A stretch of DNA of 64,000 nucleotides, taken from positions 3,410,001 to 3,474,000 of the forward strand of contig OX359194.1 in NCBI GenBank assembly GCA_947172415.1, written 5' to 3'. The notes below the pieces were generated by a model. It did no database searches, was not told the origin of the DNA, and saw only the letters and a list, made by a program, of their open reading frames with translations. Positions 53,320 to 64,000 of this stretch are shown here, piece by piece (position 1 is the first letter of the stretch; every line of letters starts with the position of its first letter). Position numbers and translations under genes: made by a program. This stretch comes from Chondrosia reniformis (lineage: Eukaryota; Porifera; Demospongiae; Chondrillida; Chondrillidae).

Positions 53320-54172
53320 AATATATGGTGTAGCCTCACTAACAGTAGGATAAGCATATCTATACAGATTAAGATTTTATATAATACTAATGATTGTTAT
53401 GTTAATGATTGTCCAGCTTGCAATTGGATTGGAACGAGGAGGAAAGCTGTATTTATAAACTACACGTATATATATTTAAACTATGTAAATGATTAGTGCA
53501 TGGTGTAAGCACACAAGATAAATCCAATAAGTGATTTGTCTATGTAGGTATATTATTATTATTACTATAATTGATTTAAGTGCATCATGTGCTGGATGCA
53601 CACTAGGGCTACTTATGAAGTGATGTGTATGGATAAGTAATTTTTCATGATCACTGTCTTAATTATTTTGAAACTTTTTCAAGGTGTGCTATACATTGTT
53701 GCCATCCCTTCTTGTAACTTTTTTAAATGTATTAATTTTATTTTTAAATAACAGTCAAGCATGCAGTAATTTTCCCTAGTTACACCGCATGGTCAAATAT
53801 CAGGTTTAATATGGCATGAAACCTATTTGAAACTTCTTGAACAGCCAGGTTTCAAGGGGTGCTCAAATACGTATGTGCTAATTATAGAATTATTTTATGT
53901 GCTTCAAGTATATTCACAGCCCCCTTTCCAAGTTTATACATACTTTTCATAACTTTTGAAACCTGGCAGTTCAGAGAGTTTCAGTTATATATATATAGGT
54001 TTCAAACCCTCCTGTGCACATTCCATTATTTATTCAGCAATCTGTAGCTTATGCTGCATTTATGTATATATACCATAATAAAATACAACAAATATTCCTA
54101 CCACATCACATAATGTAAGTGTATATTTTTGAGATACATGTCAAAAATATTTACAGTTTAACAGCCTCAAAG
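53320..54172. other. Intergenic with imperfect foldback repeat
   Basis: No gene. At about 53815-54015, GAAACCTATTTGAAACTTC and AGCCAGGTTTCAAGGGG have inverted counterparts (CTTTTGAAACCTGGCAGTTC and ATAGGTTTCAAACCC), suggesting a small foldback element of about 200 bp. Confidence 0.5.
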
Positions 54173-57100
54173 CTAATTATTAAGAAAGGCTTTCAGAAAT
54201 TCTGCATAATTAATTTTCTCTTGTACTGTTGGATCCAGAACTTCTTGTATATCCAGTTCTTGTACTTTGGTCAGGGAGATTTCACACGACTTTAAAGCGG
54301 CCAAAAAAACTTTAGTAGGCACAAAGTTGCACCTTTCAGGGTCTGCAGCTCGTAGCAATCGCTGCAGATTCCTCCATTTTTTACCAATCTATACAACAAA
54401 GTTGAGAATAGAGGGGCACATGTTACAGTATACATGCATGTATTTGAAATGCAATGGCTATGTCAATATGTACATATATACATATACCTAAATTTGAAAA
54501 CACATTTATGAATAAATAGTTAAAATAGCTGGAGTGAGATCTTGAATGAAGCCTTTTTGCAATAATGATTTTTTATATATGTATATTGCAGATATCGTGC
54601 TGAAAGAATTTTAATGTGAATTTAATAATATGAATTTACTTACGTAGGTCTTCTGACAATGTTTCAATGAGACATCACTAAACCTTATTTCAATTACACC
54701 AGCAAATATCATCTTACAGACCAATGTTTACGTAATCAAATGTTAGTGTGTGTCCTATAATTATATAGACATAACTAAATTAAAGCTTGCAATATGCAGA
54801 AAATGGTTCTCTCTTTTCTTTTTAAAGATCTTATATTTTTCCTATTGTGTATTTAGAGAATATAACACAGTGAATTTTACTTACCATTTGTCTCAACATT
54901 GCAGCAGCACCTGGTATTCCTTTCTGTGGTCCTAAATCAAGTTGATATGATGACACATTGGTGTTTCCAGGATGATGACTTAAAAGCAGGCTCATGTTAT
55001 AACCAGTTCGGTGCAGCTGTTGTGAAGGTCTTAGCGGATAAAGAAATTTGTTGTAATTAATTCTAAAGAAAGAGAATATGTTTAAACCTAAAGTAATAAT
55101 TCTCAAAAACAATGAGGAAGGTAAAAAGATAAACAAACAGTTTATGGGAACCAAACAATGACAGCTGTTTATGACCACATCACCAGATACATACAATTGC
55201 CACAGCAATGCTCATGTTCTCCCTTTCTTATATACTAGCAGCTACAGAGTATTTGGTCCAAATTAGTCATGCATGATTCTAATATCACTACGTATGCACT
55301 GATAATCAGAGATCCAATCCATTATCTTAACACATTAAGCATTCATTCTCACTTTTCAGGATCATCACTCTTATTAAACTTGACACAAATTCTGTTCATT
55401 TCAGTTTCAGTCAATTCTGGACACAACTCCTTGATCATTGTCTAAAGAAAACCAGCAGTGTTTATCAGTTATCATCTTCTATTCCAGCATCCAAATGACT
55501 GACAATTATTTTGTTAACATAACATATTATTACATAGCTAATGAATGCATACCGTAAAAGTGTCCTTAGCAACAAAACCACTCTTGTTCTCATCTCCTTT
55601 CATAAAATGCTTTGCAACACTTGAAAAATAAAACTTTACCTACGTACGTAAATACATTCAAGTAAGCCACCATACATGTGTATAGCTGTGTAGAAATAGT
55701 CTTAACACAATGTAACAACTACAGTGTATATACGTATTTCACCTACAAAATTACAATGAAACTACTGATTTTTTGTCAAGTATTACATACGTAATCAAAA
55801 ATATCCTTACCTGCATATACATATATACAGTTGTGCATTTAGTACATACGTATGTACGTACATATTTATGTATTATATAAGCATGTATCTTATAATAATC
55901 TGTCATGTATATATTTACATTAGATTTCAACTTTTCCATTATCATGTCTTCATCTCTGTGCAATTTCAGTGATCTCTGAAAGCAGTGATCTTCAGACCAA
56001 TGTCGTCCAGATGGCAGAATGGGAACTACAGTTTCAGAGGACACATGGACATAAAATCTATATATATCACATGCCTGCAAGTATGTATATAGCATACACC
56101 AAGTGCAGCCAAGTGCAGCCAAATGCTCAATCTTTAGATGTAATAGTCAAGGTATAATGGACTACCATCTATACATACATGTATACATACGTACATATAT
56201 TAAATTTTCACTTTAAAATTTGGACATTCAAGTAATTACATCTGTAACCATAGTAAATGACCTGACTGAAAGCCCATGAAATGCCTTATAAATTCATGAT
56301 GATCAACTGAATTCCATTTATCTTTAATAAGTGTATTCCAAACAGCTAAATACTCCTCTCTAGTGGTGCCGATGCCTAGCCTACGTACATAGGTAAAATA
56401 TATACGTACATATATACGTGTAAGATTGAGTGCATACATACGTATTACGTATATAATTTACCTACGTACGTACGTATATACATACGTATGTATATATAAT
56501 ATATGTACGTATATGCAAATTTGCAACTATTCTATTTTTGTATAAATACAGTAACCCAAATTATAAGAGAGAGACAAAAATCTATGGATTCAAAGAAGAA
56601 TTTCTAGGAAGATTTTCAGGGTCAGATTCCCAGAAGTAGCTATCCGAGCCAGAGGAGCAGAAGACCAAAGAGAAGACTTTTGTATCCCCATCTAATTAAA
56701 GTTATCACTAGGTTTGGTTCCCTATATAGGCCTTTTATGATAGAATAGGTATAACATATAATAATGTTTCACATATATTTGGAAATACCTAGATTACATT
56801 TATATTGCTTACATACATACGTACTTGTCTAAGAGTAGCTGAAATCCTTCACACTTTATTCTTCCAGTGTTTTTATCATCTAAATCTTCTAAAATCTAAT
56901 CATAATATATTGACTCATTTGATCATAATCAAATATATACATATGTACATACGTAGGGTGGATCATCCACTTTACAGAGACCCTGACAATACATATTCTT
57001 TTGATATAACCCATTACAGAATATACGTAAGTATATATATGTATAAATAGATCAAGGCAGTCATCTAATACATTTAGCAGAATATAAACAAAATGTATGT

Positions 57101-60100
57101 ATATACGTACGTACGTATACCTACGTAGCAAAATATAAAAATATCTATATAGGTATGTATTACACCAAATCTACCACAGTTGATTAGATCAATTTGTGGT
57201 AGCTTATTATTAACTCACTTGAAAAACATTTTGGGAATCCATTCTGACTACTTTCTGTATCAGTTCTGTAAGTCGAATGCCTGAAACTGCTTTAGGTTGA
57301 TTGGGGTATTCAGCTTTACATTGGCTTGCCTGTCCAAAATCATCACCTCCATTTTCGCATGTGGTGGAAGGCTCTTGGAATTTAGACAGGAAGCAAGGAT
57401 AAGCAATCCATCCTGGTTCATGTTCCCCAACAGAAGCGATTATTTCATCAGGGTTATCAACCTTCATGCCAGTTACCTCTTCAATGCTAGCAAGGAAGGC
57501 AGACCTTCTTAGAAGACCACTCCCTTTAGGATCACGTATTTTAAAGGCTGACACAAGTTTAAGGAATTTGTTTTGAAGTAGATTGACCAATCGGATTTCA
57601 ATGTCATTCACAGAGGTACAAGCTCTTCCAGGTTGTAATGGAGGCCTAAACAAAGAGAACAAATATGCAAAGAATCTTAAATGCATACCTATGTACGTAC
57701 ATACACATATCAAGTCTAAGCAATGTTATGCAAATTTAACCTATTAAACAGGCCAATTAACAAATTAAAAAATGTGATGGATCTAATGCATTGAACTAAG
57801 ATACCATATAAGAATTTAGCAGCAGTATCAGACAAGGTACGTATACGTGATTTAGGTACCTTTAGACACATACACAAATATAAGTATATATAATGCATGT
57901 ATACATAACATGTACATACCCAAAGTACACACCCGTGTTACGTATTGTATGTAGTTACCTAGAGAGGTACATTTTATATACACAAGTGCAAATTAAAGTT
58001 AGTAAACAATGCTATTTAGGTGACACCTTAGCAATCTAAAGACAAGTAAAACTGCCACAAGGTATTATTAGATTATCTTCAGTGAATACAGGAAACCATT
58101 AACTGTTACTTGTCTAGTAATAAATGTACTAAATGTATAAGTACAGGTACAATACCACATACAAATATTGCTTGGACTATACATATGATATATACGTATA
58201 TAGAAATATTTGTATGTTGGTATAACATCATAAATATATATCTACGTATATTGATGTTCATACATACATACGTACATACTTTTCATTTGGATGCCTAAGT
58301 ATGGAGTCAGCAATGCTACCGTGTGACCGATCCATAAACACCTTTAAAAATTCATTGTATTTAACCAAGTTTCCTTGACAACTCTGACCAGTTCTCTGTA
58401 TAAGAGAATTCAGTTGTTCCACTGTAGCTCTTATACCAAAGATGTGGAGGATCTTCTTCATTTCACTTACATTGACCTAAACATATGGATACTGTAGGTT
58501 TCAAGAGTATAGGCACATATGTACATACGTTTGTACAGTAAATTACATCTAAGGATTACTTACTATATAGGCAAATGTACTTTATGTTTTTATATAACAA
58601 AAACACATTATATCATGGTACAGTAGACAAGCTTACAAATTTTACATAAGTATTTTAACTGAATACATACTGAATAAGGAAATCAAATGAAATGAAGTAC
58701 ATATGTACATACGCACATACATAGAGATTTTGCGATTTAAAGAACATGTTAAATCTAGCAATTGTCCAAATGGTCTAACCATTAATATAACGTTTTACAG
58801 TAAATTCATTCCTAAGCGCATTGTCAGCTATTTCTATTTAACTATTGTGATTTCTTGTATATACGTAAGTGGTAATATGTACCTGTAAAAATAATAGGAT
58901 CATTTACTTTTACAGATTAAATTTTACAAATAATGCCATTCTCCATACTGCTTTGTTTCATAACAACAGTATGTGTTTATATCATAACAACAGTTGTATT
59001 AGACGTACGTATAATATGTACGTATGTACCTTTCCAGTATTATTTGTATCCAATTCTTTTAAAGATTGTGCGATTACAGCCCAGTTGCCATGAATATATT
59101 TTAACATGTGTCTCTCAAAGTCAGTTTGCTGTTTAAAAGCTTTTTGAAGAGTGTCAGCAGTGGGGTGGGGTTGAATGTTAGGAAGGTGTGGCTGCTCGGG
59201 ACTGGTAGGGATAAATTTATTTGGCCAAGTGTGTGATCTTTGTCTTGTGTTTGAAGAAAAGCTGATTCCCAATCTTCTTAACAGCATCTCCACGGAAAGG
59301 GTTCCCTCACCACAGGGATCAAATCTACAAAACACCAAATTACAAGCATATCAATGAATAAAAAAAGGATCATCACCGAGACACTAATAATACATACATA
59401 GGTCTACACATTGACACATATATGTAATATTCATATGACCATATATATGTATGCAGTGTGTACCTTTTCCATAGCTTGTCCAGTTCCTCAGTAGACATGT
59501 TTAGTCCAAGGTTACGCAACATGTTAATGAACTCTGGTTTTGTTACAGATTGTGGAGGCCCACGAGGAAAGGGAAACAATTCTGAGAGCATCATTCTGTG
59601 AATAATGAGTCATAATAAAGATTTAAATGTTCTGTTCCTATGCCAACACTATCTACAAAGGCTGCTCACCTTTCTTTGGCTTTTTCCCTGAGGTATACCA
59701 ACACTTGATTGGCTGTCATTGTTCTCTGTCCATGCCTAGTGACTGGATCCATCCAGTGAGGACAACTCTAATAGAATAAATGGCATAATGAATGTGTAGT
59801 AGAGAACAGATACAACTTTATATATATTTGTTCATAATGGTCGCACAGACCTGAGATCTTTCATGAAACTTTGAGTAGAAATCAGAAAATGATATCACAT
59901 CCTTTTTATCCAGCTTAAACCTAAAGAAAGCAAAACACACATACATACGTACATACATAATGACAGGTGTATACTTAGCTTTGTCAAATGTAGGTTATAT
60001 ATCAATACATCTTGCAATCTTCATATGTATTACCTTTGCAAAAGTTCTTGGAAGTAAAGGTTGTTGCTAATTAGTCCTTGATTGTATAACAACCTGAAGA

Positions 60101-61723
60101 GAGCCTGTTTTGTAACATTTCCTTGACCTTGAGGATCAAAGGACTTAAAGGATTGTCTTAAAATGTAGTAGTTGGGACCCTTCAGCTTTGAGGAAATCTT
60201 CTCAAAAACCTTAAAAATTAAATCACATGTCTCTGTAAAATATAGCTATGGACTACCTGGATATTCATATAATTATACATACGTACGTATATACAGTACG
60301 CATACAGTATACAAATATCCACACAGAGAGCTTGGTTGTCTTAATTTTGTTTATATACATACATAAATTTTATTTTAAGTTACATGGTTAGTTTAAGTTA
60401 GCTTTAAGTTAATAAAATGCTATTCATTCTCAAATCTGCACTTTATAATACCCAACAAGCTGTTTTTGTAATTTTAATTCTGTCTCTGAATTATCCTTGG
60501 TACACTAATCCCAATTCTTTTTAAAGTATTTATTTCACTATTTAGTCTTTTTAAACTATTTTTTTGGCTAAATATACGTATACCAAAACTTTTATTGAAT
60601 GCTTTTCTAACTCTTGCATGTTTATAGGAGGCACATGAGCATACACTCACGTACGTACATCATGTAGAGCTATGTTAAGTGCCCTTTCTCGGCTTCCTTT
60701 TGAGTTTGGTTTCAAAGAAACACAATCTGAAATTGATTTTGGTCTCAAATCTATGAAGTAATATACATAAATAAACACCATATACGAAATTGGTTATATA
60801 AAAATGATACGTATGACATTGTGCGTTTTTCTAAAATCAAAAGGCATACATATATTATGCACTGAGAATTATGTAAAAGTAAGGTTAAAAAACCTTAAAA
60901 ACTGTAAAGACCATTTTCTATACAAATACGTACTTCAGTCTATTTTCAGTACAGTTTTAACACAAATAAAATTGATATAATAACATAATGGTACATGGTA
61001 GTCAAACTTGCCTCCTTTTCGTTGTAGTATATATTGTACTCCAAACTAGTGTATACATAGTTAGTTGCAAATATGAATATGTCTCATCAGTGGCCATGGA
61101 CTCTGGTTTTACCCCACCCACTCATGTCTCCTCAGTACCTTTATGAGCTAACAGGTGGAACTAAAGTTCACTTAATGGAAATCAGCCTCCTCTTAGCCAC
61201 TCAAAAAGATGGTTGACACATAGACAGCTTTTTTGTCCTTATTAGGATGGCATACAATGGATGTCTGAGTGGCTACTCTGCTAATTAGTACTCCCAAGAA
61301 TTAAAAAGGTTGTGGTTTCCTTATCAGCAGATAAGGGGTACAGCCAAAAGTGTTGTTGATCACTAAAAAGGACTTTTAAGATCAAAAGCTGATCTTAAGC
61401 GCTCAGATATCACAGTTGTCTATAGCTCAACAATCTTTTAGAGGCTAGGAGGAGACTGGTTCCCATTAAGTCTTCGGTCCCACCCATTAGCTCATGGGGC
61501 TCCTTAGGAAACATGAGTGGGTGGGGTAAATCTAGATTCCATTGTTAACAAACACAACTAATAATAATGTCTGCTAAACATACAAATCTTAGTTGAAATA
61601 TATATAAATAAGAAACATTGGTAAATTAGAGGACTCACTTGATCCTCTGATAGCAACACCTGTTGGATCAGACAACCTGCTTTGAGGGTGTTGTATCTTG
61701 GGGAGTACCAAACCAGCTGACAT
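54173..61723 (-). CDS. EFCAB6: EFCAB6-like multi-EF-hand protein
   Basis: Sixteen minus-strand exons: 61723-61639, 60726-60659, 60209-60034, 59920-59851, 59767-59670, 59595-59464, 59324-59030, 58476-58280, 57645-57219, 56895-56825, 56380-56262, 56025-55919, 55639-55553, 55441-55353, 55062-54885 and 54388-54173. Phases agree throughout, giving about 804 residues. It starts MSAGLVLPKIQHPQSRLSDP and ends INYAEFLKAFLNN. Repeated EF-hand-like units include FKSFDPQGQGNVTKQALFRL, FDPCGEGTLSVEMLLRRLG, LDTNNTGK, IRDPKGSGLLRRSAFLASI, LEDLDDKNTGRIKCEGFQLL and MKGDENKSGFVAKDTF. Several loops lack full calcium ligands, as in EFCAB6 (DJBP), a long EF-hand protein linked to sperm and cilia. The vertebrate protein is nearly twice as long, so exons may be missed or this is a short form. 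Exon 12 is the least certain. Confidence 0.78.
56590..56770 (+). repeat. Dispersed repeat family R1, diverged copy
   Basis: ATTCCCAGAAGTAGCTATCC, GAAGACTTTTGTATCCCCAT, GGTTTGGTTCCCTATATAGG and AGAATAGGTATAACATAT follow the order of the 8555-8745 copy. It lies in an EFCAB6 intron. Confidence 0.65.
61095..61545. mobile_element. MITE M4 in EFCAB6 intron 1
   Basis: Inverted ends: TTTTACCCCACCCACTCATG (about 61110) and the reverse complement CATGAGTGGGTGGGGTAAAT (about 61512). About 450 bp, non-coding. A related end (GACATGAGTGGGCAGGGGTA) occurs at about 35551. Confidence 0.72.
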
Positions 61724-63463
61724 CTAGGACACAGGCCTAGTGAGCACAAAGCAGATAGGTTACATACAGCAGATAGGTTAGAATCACAGCATATAAAAGT
61801 ATATCACTGTTTCCTGTATGTAAATAAATGAGATGTTTATATGGATAGAGGTTGATATAATAGGTATTTAGCAACCATGGAATATATATAGATACAAAAA
61901 CAAACACAGTTATGAAAATTGATATACCCTCACCTTGTGAAAATGCTGCTGGAATTAAAGAGGCAGTCTTGCTTAATAAGCTAGATAACTCTCAAAAGTT
62001 ACACCAAGAGTTCCTATGTAACAGTTAGGCGTTACCATGGTAATTTGTAAATTATCATTCTATTAATTCACACAGGTGTTAATATGGAGTCATTCCTAAG
62101 CCAATTCAACTAAATTGCTTCCCCTTGGATTAAATTGTTTTCAATAGAATGAACTATGAAGTGATAGGGAGTAATTTTAGTTGCATTCATTATGATAGAT
62201 GAGTGTATATATATATTGGAGCTATCTGCAACAAAATTGAGCTAGATTGAGCATTTAACCCATAGGTCTTCATCAGCAAATACCAATAAACTTATCTATC
62301 ATTTTGTAAAAAAATCAATATTTTAGGAAAGTTCTTATCAAGTTATAGGAAGACTGTGAAAATTTGGCAAGAGTCCCACAGTTGATTGGATTCTACAGCA
62401 AGGAGCATGGATCAGATGATCAATTAGACTCATGCAGAAGTTGAAGTCTAATATATACCTGACATACCTCTGGGTAAATTTGCTTCCATATCTGTAGGCA
62501 CTTTTTCCATGTGTATATCAAGTTTAAGTGGAAAGCAAGTTGATGTTCAAAATAAATCTTTGTACTCAATTACCATTACCATGTATCAATTCCAAGAAGT
62601 GTAGGCTAGGAGGTTTGCTAGTATAAAAATATGCTACATCCATCAATTAATGAAATAAAAGTATTCCATCCAGCAAACGGAGAAAGAATGGAAGGCTCTG
62701 AAATGCAACTAAAGGGTTACATATTTCTAACCTAATCTGAACCACGTTTGCTGCAATTAAGATATAACCATGCATGAAGCTGAAAAAATTATTAAACCAC
62801 AATATACACTAAGGCATGCTAATTAAATGCATAATCTCTAAGAAGCTCAACTATTTTATAATAAAATGTAAGAGTTTTATACATTAAATACCTATACAAC
62901 TGTATTGATCAAGCATTAGTACTCATGCAATAAATATACACTTACATACATAGGTATGCATAAAGTATATAGTCCTTAAGCATCTATTCTTTATAATGAC
63001 CTGAAAGCAACAAGTTAATATCTATTAGTTTGCATAGAGTAATTTAGACATGTAATAAAGGGAAGACAGTTTCAGGTATTATCCTATTCTAATTACTAAA
63101 TAACAAGAGTTCACTAATTTTTCATGACTATTCCACTACTGTAGGGAGTACACAAAATCAAGTCTTGATCCATAGGGTAGTGATTAACTGCAGAATTCAA
63201 TAGACACATTACAACGACTTCAGTTGTCTTCACACAGTTTATTTACATACTAATAAGGCATGCATAAATATTAATCAGTAGTCACTTACAGATAATGAGT
63301 ACTTCTACGTATATCAATCAGTTTGATCCTGTATTAGGTGAACATGTTCTATGGATGTAAGAGTGAACTGAAGCTTTCTTCTTCAGTGCGGTATCAGTGT
63401 CCTTTTCAGTGTTCTAATTGAAGGTATGAATTCAACATTTGATAGCCATAGCATACTAAGCAG
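61724..63463. other. Intergenic between NOS 3' end and EFCAB6 5' end
   Basis: AT-rich, no coding exon recognised. It should contain the NOS 3' untranslated region (next to 63463) and the EFCAB6 promoter (next to 61723). Confidence 0.4.
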
Positions 63464-64000
63464 TCATCTTATATATACCTCCTCTGTAGCTGCCTTGAGC
63501 CCAGGAATCTTGTTCAATCGCTTAGAGGCTTTCCTGTACTTATCAGTGACTTCTGCTGTTCTTAAAGTAACTCCAAATATATCTTCATGGTATCTCCCTT
63601 GCTCCTTGATTGAATCAAAAAGGTCTCGTGCCTTTTCTTCAGTCATAGCAAGAGTACTCATAAAGATGTCACGGAAGGCTCGAGATACACCATTTGCCAT
63701 AGAGATGTCACCACAAACAAAAATGTGAGCTTTTTCTGAAACTACCTTTTGCAGAATAAGGTCTTCCTGTTCCTTCAGCTTATCTTGAGCATATGACTAC
63801 ACAAGTTAATATTGAGTGACAAGCACAAGCAAGTGACCTGGTTTCATGAAGGGAAACAATATACATATATACCTCCACTAATACTCACTTTTGGCATTTT
63901 TGGTTCTCTGGAGAGTGCTATGAAGTAGTCTTTCAATGCTCCTGCTTCCTGTGCTTCCTTCAATTCAGATTCATACAGGCTGTCTACTGCTCTCTGTCGG
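63464..64000 (-). CDS. NOS: Nitric oxide synthase, C-terminal exons (partial)
   Basis: Two exons are visible: 64000-63889 (continuing beyond the window) and 63796-63464 (stop). They encode the end of the reductase domain: DYFIALSREPKMPK (NOS pattern YSREP..PK), AHIFVCGDISMANGVSRAF (NADPH-binding VCGD.xMA.DV) and the NOS-specific RYHEDIFGVTLRTAEVTDKY. It ends ATEEVYIR. NOS makes nitric oxide and citrulline from arginine using electrons passed from NADPH through FAD and FMN. The RYHEDIFGVTLRT signature separates it from P450 reductase and related flavoproteins. No long auto-inhibitory C-terminal tail is present. Confidence 0.93.

Noticed and set aside
55969-56157. Plus-strand 62-codon frame
   Set aside because: It is antisense to EFCAB6 exon 12 (56025-55919), which fits the phase of its neighbouring exons.

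Overview
This window is animal nuclear DNA: intron-rich, AT-rich, with gene families found in Metazoa (PARP14-like macro-PARP, TIGAR, GSKIP, PDE3-type phosphodiesterase, RPL36A/eL42, EFCAB6-like EF-hand protein, nitric oxide synthase). Short introns between small exons, dense transposon debris and decayed copies of an extracellular-domain family that I associate mainly with sponges suggest a sponge, probably a demosponge. The animal assignment is firm; the sponge assignment is inference.

Layout. 0.3-5.4 kb (+): PARP14-like mono-ADP-ribosyltransferase. 6.3-12.3 kb (-): TIGAR-like phosphatase in four exons, with a 22-bp minisatellite in intron 1. 13.3-16.9 kb (-): GSKIP homologue in two exons; its intron holds an inverted-repeat MITE and a decayed Penelope-like retroelement. 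17.5-18.9 kb (+): unrecognised three-exon gene for a 122-residue basic protein. 19.2-32.8 kb (+): PDE3-type phosphodiesterase, 15 exons that join in phase to 1066 codons; a second Penelope-like element lies antisense in one intron. 34.7-39 kb: two decayed minus-strand copies of an extracellular-domain gene, one interrupted by a plus-strand NUP210 fragment, plus a recent 214-bp tandem duplication. 39.5-46.3 kb (+): ribosomal protein gene RPL36A, 104 codons in five exons over 6.8 kb, its introns filled with transposons (MITEs, a piggyBac scrap, a THAP element with a nested TTAA element). 46.7-53.0 kb: a Ginger-type DNA transposon whose minus-strand gene still splices to an unbroken 966-codon protein (integrase, acidic repeats, Cys-rich motif, Ulp1-like protease, PHD finger), with a Merlin-type element inserted just 5' of its start codon. 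54.2-61.7 kb (-): EFCAB6-like EF-hand gene, 16 exons, about 804 residues. 63.5 kb to the right edge (-): last two exons of a nitric oxide synthase.

The host genes look like unrelated neighbours, not a functional cluster. The most notable content is mobile: the apparently intact multi-domain Ginger-type element with a nested Merlin, and the layered insertions inside essential housekeeping genes. Exon coordinates were deduced by eye from splice signals and reading phase. No alignment or database search was run.
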